Shown here piece by piece: positions 28,632 to 38,384 of a stretch of DNA of 64,000 nt. A program made the position numbers and the translations under genes. Source of the DNA: Salinicola acroporae (GTDB lineage: Bacteria; Pseudomonadota; Gammaproteobacteria; Pseudomonadales; Halomonadaceae); assembly GCF_003206615.1 (NCBI RefSeq), contig NZ_PZJW01000012.1, positions 1 through 64,000 of the forward strand, in the 5' to 3' direction. Positions within the stretch are counted from its first letter, which is position 1. Every line of letters starts with the position of its first letter. Under the pieces are notes generated by a model, which saw only the letters and a program-made list of their open reading frames with translations, was not told the DNA's origin and made no database searches.

Positions 28632-29797
28632 TGAAACTGACTCACCTACTTCTGCCCCTGGGCCTGACCGCCACGCTGCTGGCCGGTTGCGCCGGTAGCG
28701 TCGAACCGCAATATCCGCCCAAGGAGCTCCAGGACTTCACGCCCAAGGTCAGCCTCGAGGAGCGCTGGGATCAGGGCATCGGCGAAGGGCTTGGTCGCGC
28801 CCGCTATCCGCTCACGCCGATCGTCGACGACGGAACCCTGTATGCCGTCGACGAGACCGGCGATCTGCGGGCGATCGATACCGATAGCGGCGATACCCAG
28901 TGGGAGGTCAAGCTGGGGACCCCCATCTCCAGCGGCATCGGCGCCGACGGCGGGCGTCTCTACCTCGGCACCCGCAATGGCGAGGTACTGGCCGTGGATC
29001 GGCAAGACGGCAGCATCGACTGGAAATCGAGAGTCTCCAGCGAAGTGCTGGCCGCGCCCCAGGTCAACAGCGAGCTGGTGGTGGCCCAGAGCGTCGACGG
29101 TGCGGTCACCGCCCTCGACCGCCTGACCGGCAACGAAAAATGGGTCTACTCCAGTTCCCAGCCGGCATTGACGCTGCGCGGTACCGGCGCCCCCCGGGTC
29201 ATCGAGCCGGTCTCCTTCGCCGGCTTCGCCAACGGCCGCCTGGTGACGCTGGACAACCGCAGCGGCCAACCGCTGTGGGACATGCGCGTCGCCGTGCCCA
29301 AGGGGCGGACCGAGGTCGACCAGCTCGTCGACCTCGACGGCCAGCCGGTACTGACCCCGGATGGCCGGCTGTTCGTGACCAGCTACAACGGCCGCCTGCT
29401 GGCGCTGGAAGCCACCTCCGGCAAGGTACTGTGGGAACATGAGGAGTCCAGCTACCTGACACCATTGGTGGTCGGCAACTACCTGTTCACGGTCAACGCG
29501 GCGAGCCACGTGATCGCGATCGACGCCGACACCGGCCGCGTGATGTGGGATTCCGACGCCCTGGAAGGCCGCTCGCTGACCGCCCCATCGTTCGTCGACG
29601 GCAACATTGCGGTAGGCGACTACCAGGGCTATATCCATCTCATCGACGCGTCGACCGGCGAGATGAGCGGACGCATCCACGTCGGCGGCGACGGCCTGTC
29701 GCTGCCGCTGCTGACGGGCGACCGTCGTCTCTACGCCCTTGGCAACGATGGCACCCTGGTTGCCTACGACCTGAAGACGCTCTCCGATCAGGACTGA
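28631..29797 (+). CDS. bamB: Outer-membrane assembly lipoprotein BamB
   Basis: BamB is the beta-propeller lipoprotein of the BAM complex that inserts outer-membrane proteins. The 388-residue product has a signal peptide with lipobox LLAGC (Cys20). It then has a run of PQQ-like repeats (LYAVDETGDLRAIDTDSGD, VLAVDRQDGSIDWK, LLALEATSGKVLWEHE) forming the eight-bladed propeller. The start codon overlaps the yfgM stop (TGATG), so the two are translationally coupled. It ends in a GC-rich hairpin. Confidence 0.95.
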   Translation: MKLTHLLLPLGLTATLLAGCAGSVEPQYPPKELQDFTPKVSLEERWDQGIGEGLGRARYPLTPIVDDGTLYAVDETGDLRAIDTDSGDTQWEVKLGTPISSGIGADGGRLYLGTRNGEVLAVDRQDGSIDWKSRVSSEVLAAPQVNSELVVAQSVDGAVTALDRLTGNEKWVYSSSQPALTLRGTGAPRVIEPVSFAGFANGRLVTLDNRSGQPLWDMRVAVPKGRTEVDQLVDLDGQPVLTPDGRLFVTSYNGRLLALEATSGKVLWEHEESSYLTPLVVGNYLFTVNAASHVIAIDADTGRVMWDSDALEGRSLTAPSFVDGNIAVGDYQGYIHLIDASTGEMSGRIHVGGDGLSLPLLTGDRRLYALGNDGTLVAYDLKTLSDQD

Positions 29798-29817
29798 CCG
29801 GCGCCGCGCTCTGCCAT

Positions 29818-29841
29818 TCGGCCCCGCCTGAGCGGGGCCGA
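29818..29841 (+). terminator. Hairpin after bamB
   Basis: TCGGCCCCGC (29818-29827) and GCGGGGCCGA (29832-29841) form a perfect 10-bp stem with loop CTGA, followed by TTGCGTT. The T tract is poor. der has its own upstream region with an extended -10-like TGCTAGAAT (29892-29900). Confidence 0.6.
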
Positions 29842-29986
29842 TTGCGTTGGGAAGAATGGAACCGCGCGGCTCGGACTTCCCGCTGTTCGCATGCTAGAAT
29901 GACCGGCTATCAAGCGGCCGTACCGGGCTCCCTCGCAGCCCCTCCCGCCGGCCGTCCACCTTGTCACCGCCTTTTTGCGAATCGCC

Positions 29987-31390
29987 ATGAACCCCGTTAT
30001 CGCCCTGGTTGGCCGACCCAACGTCGGCAAGTCGACGCTTTTCAATCGCCTGACACGTACCCGCGACGCGTTGGTGGCCGATTTCCCCGGCCTGACCCGC
30101 GACCGCAAGTACGGCAGCGGCCAGCTCGGCGACAAGACCTACACCGTGATCGACACCGGCGGCATCAGCGGTGACGAGCAGGGGATCGACGCGGCCATGG
30201 CGGAGCAGTCGCTGACCGCTATCGACGAGGCCGATATCGTGCTGTTCATGGTCGACGGGCGTGCCGGTCTGATGCCGGCCGATCAGGCAATCGCCAACCA
30301 CCTGCGCGTCAACCAGAAGAAGACCTGGCTGGTGGTGAACAAGACCGATGGCCTCGAGGAGCATACCGCGATGGCCGACTTCTGGGCGCTCGGTCTGGGT
30401 GATCCACGGCCAATCGCCGCATCCCACGGCCGCAACGTCACCACGCTGATCGACGAGGTGCTGGAGCCGTTCCCCGAGCGCGACCCCAACGCCGGCCCGG
30501 CCGGCCATCATCCCGGCATTCACATCGGTGTCATCGGTCGCCCCAACGTCGGCAAGTCGACGCTGGTCAACCGCATGCTGGGCGAGGAACGCGTGGTCGT
30601 GTTCGACGAGGCAGGTACCACCCGCGACGCCATCGAAGTGCCTTTCGAGCGGCGCGGCAAGCCTTACGTGCTGGTCGATACCGCGGGCGTCCGGCGGCGC
30701 AAGAACGTCAGCCTTATCGCCGAGAAGTTCTCGATCATCAAGACGCTCGAGGCGATCAAGGAGTGCCACGTCGCGATCATGGTGCTGGACGCCCGCACCG
30801 GGCTGGTGGAGCAGGACATGCACCTGCTCGACTACGTGCTCAGCAGCGGGCGCGCGCTGGTGCTGGCGGTCAACAAGTGGGATGGCCTGGAAGCGGAAGC
30901 CCGCGACAAGATGCGCTCGGACATCAAGCGTCGGCTGGGATTTGCCGACTACGCCGAGCTGCACTTCATCTCGGCGCTGCACGGCACCGGCGTCGGCGAC
31001 CTCTACAAGTCGGTCGACAAGGCCTTCGACAGTGCCAACAGCCACTGGTCGACCAACCGGCTGACCTCGATCCTGCAGGATGCGGTCAGCGAGCACCAGC
31101 CGCCGATGATCAATGGCCGCCGGATCAAGCTTCGCATGGCGCACCAGGGCGGCAGCAACCCGCCGATCATCGTCGTCCACGGTAACCAGACCGCGTCGTT
31201 GCCGGAAGCCTACCGACGCTACCTCACCAACACCTTCCGCAAGGTGTTGAAAGTCCGTGGCACGCCAATCCGATTCGAATTCCGTTCGGGCAACAACCCC
31301 TACGACAACCAGGCTGGCGCCAGCGATCGCGAGAAGGCGCGCGCGCGTCAGCTCAGCCGGACCAAGGAAGCGCGCAAGAACCGCCGCTAG
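29987..31390 (+). CDS. der: Ribosome-assembly GTPase Der (EngA)
   Basis: Der is an essential GTPase with two G domains that matures the 50S subunit. The 467-residue product has P-loops [12 protein letters not shown] (from about residue 8) and [12 protein letters not shown] (from about 186), each with its NKxD motif (VVNKTDG, AVNKWDG), and a C-terminal KH-like domain. The ATG at 29987 gives the usual [15 protein letters not shown] start; an ATG four codons upstream (29975) is less likely. The MITE-like repeat copy 2 begins exactly at the der stop codon. Confidence 0.97.
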   Translation: MNPVIALVGRPNVGKSTLFNRLTRTRDALVADFPGLTRDRKYGSGQLGDKTYTVIDTGGISGDEQGIDAAMAEQSLTAIDEADIVLFMVDGRAGLMPADQAIANHLRVNQKKTWLVVNKTDGLEEHTAMADFWALGLGDPRPIAASHGRNVTTLIDEVLEPFPERDPNAGPAGHHPGIHIGVIGRPNVGKSTLVNRMLGEERVVVFDEAGTTRDAIEVPFERRGKPYVLVDTAGVRRRKNVSLIAEKFSIIKTLEAIKECHVAIMVLDARTGLVEQDMHLLDYVLSSGRALVLAVNKWDGLEAEARDKMRSDIKRRLGFADYAELHFISALHGTGVGDLYKSVDKAFDSANSHWSTNRLTSILQDAVSEHQPPMINGRRIKLRMAHQGGSNPPIIVVHGNQTASLPEAYRRYLTNTFRKVLKVRGTPIRFEFRSGNNPYDNQAGASDREKARARQLSRTKEARKNRR

Positions 31391-31611
31391 GTTTTTACGA
31401 AAACTACCTGCGCTCGGCAATACGGCGTTAAAAATCAGCTCACTGAACCTCGTTCAGAACGTCCGTAGGACGGCCCGAAGGGCGAGCGGAGCGAGTCAAA
31501 TGCTCATTGACACCCTGTAAACTGGAGCGCCAGCCCGGTCCGTTTTCGCCGATTTTTGCCTTAGCTACGCGCCCCGGTCTGGCCTTCGCTCGCTGACTTT
31601 TCGTACAAACC
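31390..31611 (+). repeat. MITE-like structured repeat, copy 2
   Basis: About 222 bp directly after the der stop. The ends GGTTTTTACGAAAACT and (reverse-complemented) GGTTTGTACGAAAAGT form 14/16 inverted terminal repeats. The interior matches the minus strand of copy 1 (15283-15486) at about 90% by eye, with an extra ~20 bp near 31563-31582. It shares the three abutting hairpins CTGAAC/GTTCAG, CGTCC/GGACG and GCCC/GGGC. No transposase frame is present. The terminal sequences differ from those of copy 1. Confidence 0.75.
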
Positions 31612-31704
31612 CCAAGGCTCAGCACCTGGCGGTGGCACGCTTCTCGGCGTGCCGCGCGGATCGGGCAGGAAGCCTTGGTTCGTGCCTGGGCTTTTTAGAC
31701 CGGT

Positions 31705-33324
31705 CTAGGGGCTGGCGGCGCGCGCCACCCGCACCTGATCGCGTCCGCCCTGCTTGGCGTCGTACATGGCGCGATCGGCGGCTTCCAACAGCGCCCCGGC
31801 GTCCGTCCAATCGAGCGTGCTGGCGACGCCGGCGCTGAAGGTGACATGGAACACCTCCTTCCCCGCCACGCACTCCATCTGGGCAAAGCTCTCGCGAATG
31901 CGTTCGATCGCCTCGCGCGCGTTTTCCAGCGAGCACGCCGGTAGCACCGCGACGAACTCTTCCCCCCCATAGCGGCCGATATGGTCGACCCGACGCAGGC
32001 GCTGACGCAGCAGGTTGGCGAGCAGGCGGATCACATAGTCGCCGGTGCCGTGACCATAGGTGTCGTTGATCGACTTGAAGCGGTCGATGTCGATCATCAC
32101 TACACATGCCTCGGCGCCGCTGCGCTGCGTGCGTGACTGCTCGATCTCGATCAGCTCCTTGATTGCCGGGTGCTTGATCAGCCCGGTCAGGCCATCGCAG
32201 GCCAGCGCCTGGCTCAACTGGCGCGAGCGCTGTGCCCGCGCCGTGACCGCAGCCACCAGCGCCACGTCCGCGATCGGCTTGACCAGGAAGTCGTCACCGG
32301 CCTGGGCCAGGGCCTGGGCCTGGCGCTGGACGTCGGATTCCGCCGACAGATAGACCAGCGGGATTCGCAGCCAGTCGTCGTCGAAACGAATGAGGCGCGC
32401 CAGTTCCGGCCCGGAACACCCCGGCATGTTGATGTCGATCAGCGCCAGATCGGGCACGAAATCGCGCAAGCCCCGCAACACGTCGCGGGGGGCGGTGATG
32501 ACCCGGGACTCGATACCGGCGCCCTTCAAGGTCAGGCGAAAATGCTCGGCGAGCTCGAGGTCGTCATCGACGATCAGAACCCGGTAGGGATCCTGCTGAG
32601 GAAGGCTGACCAACTGGCGGAGATGGCGCTCCAGTGACGGCACGTCGAGCGGATGGGTGAAGAAGCCCTGGGCGCCGCCACGCACGGCCTGCAGACGGGC
32701 CTCGAAGCTGCCGTCGTCGCTGATCAGCACTCGCATCGCGCCAGGCACCTCGGCGATACGAGCTTGCCACACCTCGGGCTCGAGATTGGACGTGTCGATG
32801 ATCACTACATCGGGTTGCCACTCGTGGCCTTCCTCGACCTGGCTCAGGCCGCGGCAGTCGTAGCCAAAACCACTCAGCGACTGCAGCAGCACCTGGGTGT
32901 CGCCCTCGGCCAGGATCGCGATCCGAACCGAACGCTCACCGCTCACCAGTTCGAAGTCCGACTGCGGCTCACCCACCGTCGTCTTCGCACTGTCTTCGAG
33001 CAGCCGATAGCTACCCGATAGGCGGTCATGCAGCGTGGTCAGCATCGGCGAGGTGGGCGCGACCGAGGTCTCCAGCACGGTCTGCACCCACAGCTCCATC
33101 TCGCGCGCCTCCCGCCCCAGCGCCGGATAGCCGAAGGTCCCCGCCGAACCGGCGATACGGTGCAGCCCATGGCGTAACGACTCCAGCGCCTCGGGCTCGA
33201 CCGTGCGCTGGCGTGCGGCGAGTTCGCGCGCCTGCGCCATCAGTGTCTGCAAATCGTGGCCGAGGCGCTCGGCGTACTGCTCGCGCAGTGCCGCCAGGCG
33301 CGCCTGTATGTCACTATCCTGCAT
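31705..33324 (-). CDS. Hpt-receiver-GGDEF diguanylate cyclase
   Basis: A phosphorelay output protein that would make c-di-GMP. The 539 residues contain an N-terminal Hpt domain with the phospho-histidine in LHRIAGSAGTFGY (about residue 54) and a receiver-like domain of reduced conservation (about 130-250). An intact receiver (about 255-375) follows, with IVDDD, phospho-Asp in ALIDINMPG and a conserved KP. The GGDEF domain (about 380-538) has GGEEF at 453-457, preceded by an RxxD inhibition site (RRVD). Last of three genes on this strand; its start overlaps the preceding response-regulator stop by 11 bp. Confidence 0.92.
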   Translation of the reverse strand: MQDSDIQARLAALREQYAERLGHDLQTLMAQARELAARQRTVEPEALESLRHGLHRIAGSAGTFGYPALGREAREMELWVQTVLETSVAPTSPMLTTLHDRLSGSYRLLEDSAKTTVGEPQSDFELVSGERSVRIAILAEGDTQVLLQSLSGFGYDCRGLSQVEEGHEWQPDVVIIDTSNLEPEVWQARIAEVPGAMRVLISDDGSFEARLQAVRGGAQGFFTHPLDVPSLERHLRQLVSLPQQDPYRVLIVDDDLELAEHFRLTLKGAGIESRVITAPRDVLRGLRDFVPDLALIDINMPGCSGPELARLIRFDDDWLRIPLVYLSAESDVQRQAQALAQAGDDFLVKPIADVALVAAVTARAQRSRQLSQALACDGLTGLIKHPAIKELIEIEQSRTQRSGAEACVVMIDIDRFKSINDTYGHGTGDYVIRLLANLLRQRLRRVDHIGRYGGEEFVAVLPACSLENAREAIERIRESFAQMECVAGKEVFHVTFSAGVASTLDWTDAGALLEAADRAMYDAKQGGRDQVRVARAASP

Positions 33325-33703
33325 GGGATCGCTCCCAGATCTCCCGCAACTGCGTCGATAGCGTCATGGGATCGAACGGTTTGATGACCACATCCAGGGC
33401 ACCGATGGCGCGATAATGCTCGATCTCGCTGGGCTGGACCTTGGCCGTCATGAAGATGACCGGAATCGATTGTGTCGACGCCTGTTCCCGCAACCGGGTC
33501 AGCGTGGTAGGGCCGTCGATGCCCGGCATCATAACGTCGAGCAGGACCAGATCCGGCTGCCAGTCATCGGCGCATGAAATCGCCGACTGGCCGTCATCGC
33601 AGCTGCGGACCTCGAAGCCGCCGACGATCTCGAGCGCGACCTTGGCCACCTCCTGGATCGAGATATCGTCCTCGACATGCAGAATCCGTTGGAGAGGTTT
33701 CAT
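33314..33703 (-). CDS. Single-domain response regulator
   Basis: A 129-residue stand-alone receiver. It has the acidic pocket HVEDD, the phospho-acceptor in VLLDVMMPG (Asp56), the conserved Thr in IFMTAK and Lys in VIKPFD, and no output domain. It probably shuttles phosphate between the hybrid kinase and the Hpt domain of the next gene, or binds a motility target in CheY fashion. The ATG at 33703 is chosen because GAGGAAA lies eight bases upstream within the kinase gene, one base separates it from the kinase stop, and it gives a normal receiver start (MKPLQRILHVEDD). Confidence 0.92.
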   Translation of the reverse strand: MKPLQRILHVEDDISIQEVAKVALEIVGGFEVRSCDDGQSAISCADDWQPDLVLLDVMMPGIDGPTTLTRLREQASTQSIPVIFMTAKVQPSEIEHYRAIGALDVVIKPFDPMTLSTQLREIWERSHAG

Positions 33704-33704
33704 C

Positions 33705-36700
33705 TCAGCGGGTTTCCTCGTTTTGATTGTCGGACGACGTCGCACCGCCCCGAAGCTGACGACCGAAGGCTTCCATGAGCGCCTCGGCAGACAGACCGGG
33801 CTTGGCGATCGCCGTATCCATTCGTCCCAGCAGCGTCGGTGCCAGCGCCTCTTCGGACAGGATGATGACAGCCGGCTGACTGGCCAGTTGGCTCAGCATC
33901 GAAATGATCTCCCAGCCCGGTGATTGCGGCCCGGTCAGATCCAGCGATATCAAGCCATAGTCATGGCTGTCGAGCAGATAGCGCGCTTCCTGCAGCGAAC
34001 GCGCCACGTCCAGCGTCATGCTGGGAGCGATCTGTCGCGCCACACGATGGGTCAGCTCGGCATCGCTCTCGACATGCAGGATACGTTCGCGCTGGGGTCG
34101 CTGGCTCAGCGAGCTGTGCAACGCGCCAGCCAGCCGCTTCTCGTCGAGCGGTTTGGCCAGCCAATCGACGGCGTCCAGGCGGCCGCCGATCTCCAGCGCC
34201 CCCTCTTCCGCCGCCGCCGATACGATCAACACCGGCAACTCGCGGGTACGGGGCTCCTCGCGCAGTTGACGCAGCAGCGTCAGTCCGTTGCCGTCCGGCA
34301 GCAGTAGATCGAGGGTGATGGCATCGAAGCTTCGGCGCTCGAGCCATTTCAGGGCTTCGCCAATGGTGTGCGCGGTTTCGGCCTGATAGCCCCAGTGCCT
34401 GACCAGCGTGGCCAGCAGCACCGCCGTGTCCGGATCGTCCTCGACGATCAGCAGTCGGGATCCGCTGGTTTCGATCTCGTTGCCGTCGGCAGGCGCTGGC
34501 GACCCTTCCACTGCCACCTCGGACTCGGGCGCCCGAGCCATCTCGGTGCAGGGTAGCTCGAAGAAGAAACAAGCCCCCTGCCCGGCCTCCGAGAAGAAGT
34601 GGATCGACCCTCGCATCCGCTCGACGAGTTCACGCGTGATGGCAAGGCCCAGACCGGTTCCGCCCTGCTTGCGCGTGGTGGAGCCGTCGGCCTGGGAGAA
34701 CTTCTGGAAGATACGATCGTGAAACTCGGCGGGGATGCCAGGGCCATGGTCGATGATGCTGACTCTCACCCGGTCACCGATCGGCTCTACCCGAATTTCG
34801 ACCTGCGTGTGCGGAGGGGAGAACTTGGCCGCGTTGGAGAGCAGGTTGCTCATCACCTGCTGAAGGCGCATCGGATCGACGTTGACACTCGCGCGATCCA
34901 TGCGATCGGTCACCACATAGCGAGTCTGGAACTGGTCGGCGTAAGCCTGGTTGGCCTCGACCGCTTGGTCGACCAGCGGCATCAGCGGCTGCTCCTGCAT
35001 CTGGAACGTCATCTTGCCGGCGACCAGTTTCTCCATGTCGAGCAGATCGTTGATCAGCAGAATCAGACGCTGGGAATTGCTGTGTGCCGTCTTCAGCATC
35101 CCACGCATGGCATCCGGCGGCGTTCCGAGCGCACCGCCCTGAATCAACCCCAGCGCACCGGAAATCGAGGTCAGCGGCGTGCGCAGCTCATGACTGACGG
35201 TCGAGATGAACTCACCCTTGAGACGTTCGTCGCGCTTGCGCTCGGTGATATCGTGCAGGAAGCCGTGCCAGGTGGTGCCGCCATCCGCCTCGCGCTCGGG
35301 CACCGACTGACCCGAAAGCCAGATGACATCGCCATTGAGGCGCTGTACGCGGTACTCGCAATGCCACGGCGTCAAATTCTTCTCCGACTCCCTGATCGAC
35401 TCCAGCAACCGATCCATGTCTTCCGGTACGATGCGCTCGAAAACTTGTGTCGCATCGAGCTTGGCCTGCTCAGGCGTCACACCGTAATAGGCTTGTATCG
35501 CCTCGCTGGCGTAAGGGAACGAGGGGCGCCCTTCAGTGTCCTGATGATACTGGTAGATCAGCCCGGGAACCTGGGAGGCGATCTTGGCCAGACGCCCAGA
35601 CATCTCCTCCCGCGCTTCGACTTCGTGCCAGCGCATCAGGGTACCGCCAACCCAACGCGCCAGCAGGCGCACGAACTCGCGGTCGGCCTCGTCGAATGGA
35701 CGCCCGCGCACGCTGTCGCCGCTGAACGCCAGCGCGCCAAAGCGCTCGCCGTGGACCCAGACCGGCGCGCCGATATAACTCTTCAGCTCGAACAGCCGGC
35801 GACAACGGTGCTCGCCCCAGCCCTCGGCGTCGGCGTCGGCGAACGCCACCACGTCGTTGCTCGCCACCACCGCGCTACAGTAGGTATCGCGGGTCGCCAG
35901 TACCTGTCCGCGCACGAAGCGATTGTCCGGCGAGTAGCCGGCCTCGATGGTGTAGTCGTCGCCATCGATCCGGTTGGCAACCGCGAACGGCATCCCAAGG
36001 TGCTCGGCACCTGCCTGCAGCGCCTTTTCCACCAGACGCTGGAAAGAGGTTTCCTGGAAGGCTGCGATATCGTTGAGGGTCTGCAGCGTCTCCTTCTGCG
36101 CCTCGAGGCGCTGGTTGAGGGACTCCAGGGTCGATTTCTGACTCTCGAGTCGCTGCTGATGACGAAGCATGGTGTCCCGGGTCACGCGACGCGTGCCCCA
36201 CAGCAGCAACAGCAGGCAGGCCTCGGCGATCAGCCACGCCACACCCCAGCGCAGCCAGGTGCTGATGATCAGCGCATCGCGATGCTCGAGTTGCGTCGTG
36301 ATATCTTTCCAGACCGCCACCGCCGAGATCGCTCGCGAGCTGTCGTCCCCGGATTGGCTCAGCGGGACCAGCGTCAACAGATAGCCGCGTCCGTCATCGC
36401 CCTCGACCACGGACCAGTTCGCGCGGTCTTGCACCACCGGCATCTGGGTGCCGGACAACCAGTCATCGATCAGCGCATTCGAGCGCTTGGTCACCCGCCA
36501 TCGGGGTACGGCCCCATCGATGCCGCCCTCTCGGGAAAGCACCGCGACACCGCTCTCCAGTTGATCGGAGAGCCTGTCGACGTTGGGCACCACGGCAAAC
36601 TCCACCTCGAGAAGCCCGACGAGCGTATCGCTCTTCTCGTCCTCGGGTCCGAAGATTGGCGCGACACTAGCGGTGGTCGCACGGGAACCGTCGAACTCGA

Positions 36701-37187
36701 TGCCGTAGACCGCCTCTCGCGTTTCCAGGCTCCGCCGTAACAGATAGTCGCTGTCCCCGGAGGCCGGAGACGCGTCATGCGACTGCAGGCTCAGGAAAGG
36801 ATTCGCGTCGTCGTCACCGGGCAGGAAGAGGTTGAGCTCCAGCGCGTTGCCCGCTTCCAGCGCCCTCCAGTAGGGGGCGAGATTCTCGCGGAGTCGGGTC
36901 CGGATCGCTTGCAGCCGAGCTGGCGAGACAGGGCCCTCGGCCTGGGCCATGAGCCCCCGAACGACCGGATTGGCGACCAGCGTGGTCGCCAGTACCTGGA
37001 CTCGGCGTTCGAGCCCCGCACGAGAAGCATTGATGGTGATCCCCTGTTCCTGAGACTGGAAATCCAGGTCCCGGGAAAAGGCCTCACGATCATTGAACAA
37101 CGCCTGCAGCAGCATCCACCCGAAGAACAGCGTCAGCAGGATGCTGCCCAGGACAATCAACCATGTCGGTAAGCGAGAGACCTTCAC
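33705..37187 (-). CDS. Membrane hybrid sensor histidine kinase (GAF-PAS-HisKA-HATPase-REC-REC)
   Basis: A 1160-residue inner-membrane sensor. It has transmembrane helices near 9-30 and 308-331 flanking a large periplasmic sensor region, a coiled coil (340-372), a GAF domain (about 375-515), a PAS domain (about 530-650), and HisKA with phospho-histidine His666 in STVSHELRTPLTS. HATPase_c (about 770-880) contains NLLSNAAKFS and DHGPGIP. Two receivers follow, with Asp960 in TLDLLLPDG and Asp1083 in SLDLTGPQ. The acidic pocket of the second is VESD, so it may also be functional. It heads the kinase / receiver / Hpt-GGDEF operon. The signal is unknown. Confidence 0.93.
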   Translation of the reverse strand: MKVSRLPTWLIVLGSILLTLFFGWMLLQALFNDREAFSRDLDFQSQEQGITINASRAGLERRVQVLATTLVANPVVRGLMAQAEGPVSPARLQAIRTRLRENLAPYWRALEAGNALELNLFLPGDDDANPFLSLQSHDASPASGDSDYLLRRSLETREAVYGIEFDGSRATTASVAPIFGPEDEKSDTLVGLLEVEFAVVPNVDRLSDQLESGVAVLSREGGIDGAVPRWRVTKRSNALIDDWLSGTQMPVVQDRANWSVVEGDDGRGYLLTLVPLSQSGDDSSRAISAVAVWKDITTQLEHRDALIISTWLRWGVAWLIAEACLLLLLWGTRRVTRDTMLRHQQRLESQKSTLESLNQRLEAQKETLQTLNDIAAFQETSFQRLVEKALQAGAEHLGMPFAVANRIDGDDYTIEAGYSPDNRFVRGQVLATRDTYCSAVVASNDVVAFADADAEGWGEHRCRRLFELKSYIGAPVWVHGERFGALAFSGDSVRGRPFDEADREFVRLLARWVGGTLMRWHEVEAREEMSGRLAKIASQVPGLIYQYHQDTEGRPSFPYASEAIQAYYGVTPEQAKLDATQVFERIVPEDMDRLLESIRESEKNLTPWHCEYRVQRLNGDVIWLSGQSVPEREADGGTTWHGFLHDITERKRDERLKGEFISTVSHELRTPLTSISGALGLIQGGALGTPPDAMRGMLKTAHSNSQRLILLINDLLDMEKLVAGKMTFQMQEQPLMPLVDQAVEANQAYADQFQTRYVVTDRMDRASVNVDPMRLQQVMSNLLSNAAKFSPPHTQVEIRVEPIGDRVRVSIIDHGPGIPAEFHDRIFQKFSQADGSTTRKQGGTGLGLAITRELVERMRGSIHFFSEAGQGACFFFELPCTEMARAPESEVAVEGSPAPADGNEIETSGSRLLIVEDDPDTAVLLATLVRHWGYQAETAHTIGEALKWLERRSFDAITLDLLLPDGNGLTLLRQLREEPRTRELPVLIVSAAAEEGALEIGGRLDAVDWLAKPLDEKRLAGALHSSLSQRPQRERILHVESDAELTHRVARQIAPSMTLDVARSLQEARYLLDSHDYGLISLDLTGPQSPGWEIISMLSQLASQPAVIILSEEALAPTLLGRMDTAIAKPGLSAEALMEAFGRQLRGGATSSDNQNEETR

Positions 37188-37220
37188 TCATCTGTCTCCT
37201 CATGAACGGTTCCCAAGCAA

Positions 37221-37240
37221 AGCATGACATGACTCATGCT
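37221..37240. repeat. Inverted repeat upstream of the phosphorelay operon
   Basis: AGCATGA (37221-37227) and TCATGCT (37234-37240) are perfect reverse complements around CATGAC, and A/T extensions lengthen the stem by up to two pairs. It lies between the ATPase gene stop and the kinase start. It could be an operator for the kinase operon or a weak terminator for the ATPase gene. Confidence 0.4.
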
Positions 37241-37264
37241 TTTTCATGAGGATAACGCATTCGC

Positions 37265-38137
37265 TTACTCCGTTGGCCGTTGAATAGATTGCGAACCGAC
37301 CCACTGACAGGCGAATTGCCACGCGGCACGACCGCTGCGTACGCCCCGCAGCGTGGCATAGCGCACCGCTTCGGCACGGGCCGCCTCGCTCCAGGCATCG
37401 TCACCTCCCAGATGCGAGACCCAATGGCGGCAGGCCTCGAGGTAGGATTGCTGGTCGAACGGATGAAACGCCAGCCACAGGCCAAAACGATCCGACAGCG
37501 AGATTTTTTCCTCCACCGCATCGCCATGGTGCAACTCGCCGTCGACCAGATGCGTCTCCTGATTGTCGGCCATGGACTCCGGCAGCAGGTGCCGACGATT
37601 CGACGTGGCATAGAGCAGCACATTGTCCGGCGGCCCGGTCAGCGTGCCATCGAGAACGCTCTTCAGCGCCTTGTAGGCATCATCGCTGCCCTCGAACGAC
37701 AGATCGTCGCAATAGACGACGAATCTCTCCGACCGGTCCCGCAGCCGCTGGACCAGGATCGGCAGCGCGACCAGATCGTGACGGTCGACCTGGATCAGGC
37801 GGAGCCCCTCGCCGGACAGCGTATTGAGCAGCGCGCGCACCATCGACGATTTGCCGCTGCCGCGCGCGCCCCACAGCAAGGCATGGTTGGCGGGGTAGCC
37901 CTTGAGAAACGCCCGGGTGTTCTCCAGCAAGGCGCGCTTCTGGCGCTCGACCCCGATCAGATCGTCCAACCGGACGCCATCACGCGACGATACCGCGACC
38001 AGCTGCCCGCCGAGCGGGTGGGATTGCCACAGGGCCGCGACATCGCGCGCCCAATCGACGGCAGGCGGCTGCTCGGGCAGCCACCCCTCGACACGATCCA
38101 GCAAACGGCTCAGACGTAGCGCCAAATCACCATCCAT
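37265..38137 (-). CDS. AAA+ ATPase of the DUF815 family
   Basis: A predicted 290-residue ATPase of unknown role. It has Walker A in LLWGARGSGKSSMVRAL, Walker B in FVVYCDDLSF and a sensor region with LLYATSNRRHLLPE. The upstream block VRLDDLIGVERQKRALLENT is typical of this family, found as a stand-alone gene in many proteobacteria. The frame extends to 38338, but the ATG at 38137 has AAGGAGAG upstream and gives a compact start (MDGDLALRLSRLL). The neighbours give no functional hint; it is divergent from a lipoprotein gene. Confidence 0.85.
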   Translation of the reverse strand: MDGDLALRLSRLLDRVEGWLPEQPPAVDWARDVAALWQSHPLGGQLVAVSSRDGVRLDDLIGVERQKRALLENTRAFLKGYPANHALLWGARGSGKSSMVRALLNTLSGEGLRLIQVDRHDLVALPILVQRLRDRSERFVVYCDDLSFEGSDDAYKALKSVLDGTLTGPPDNVLLYATSNRRHLLPESMADNQETHLVDGELHHGDAVEEKISLSDRFGLWLAFHPFDQQSYLEACRHWVSHLGGDDAWSEAARAEAVRYATLRGVRSGRAAWQFACQWVGSQSIQRPTE

Positions 38138-38384
38138 CCTCGACTCTCCTTGAAACGAACTGGGGCAGACGATTCCGGCAACGGGCTCTAAGAGTGGTGG
38201 AAAGTACCGATGGAAATCGATCTTCCCGGAGGATTGCAGGCTGCCGGAAACGGAGTATCTTGTGCCGGCTGGCCCCTCGGGTCCAGTCGCGGCCCTCGGT
38301 CGACCCGCGTCATCGGCCTGGGAGTACCGATACGGCACCGCCGCTCACCCAGACGTTTCCCATGGCTCATTTCAAGGAGTGACG

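Noticed and set aside
34599-36740. 713-codon open frame on the plus strand
   Set aside because: It lies entirely antisense to the hybrid kinase, whose domains are unmistakable; long antisense frames are common in GC-rich DNA.
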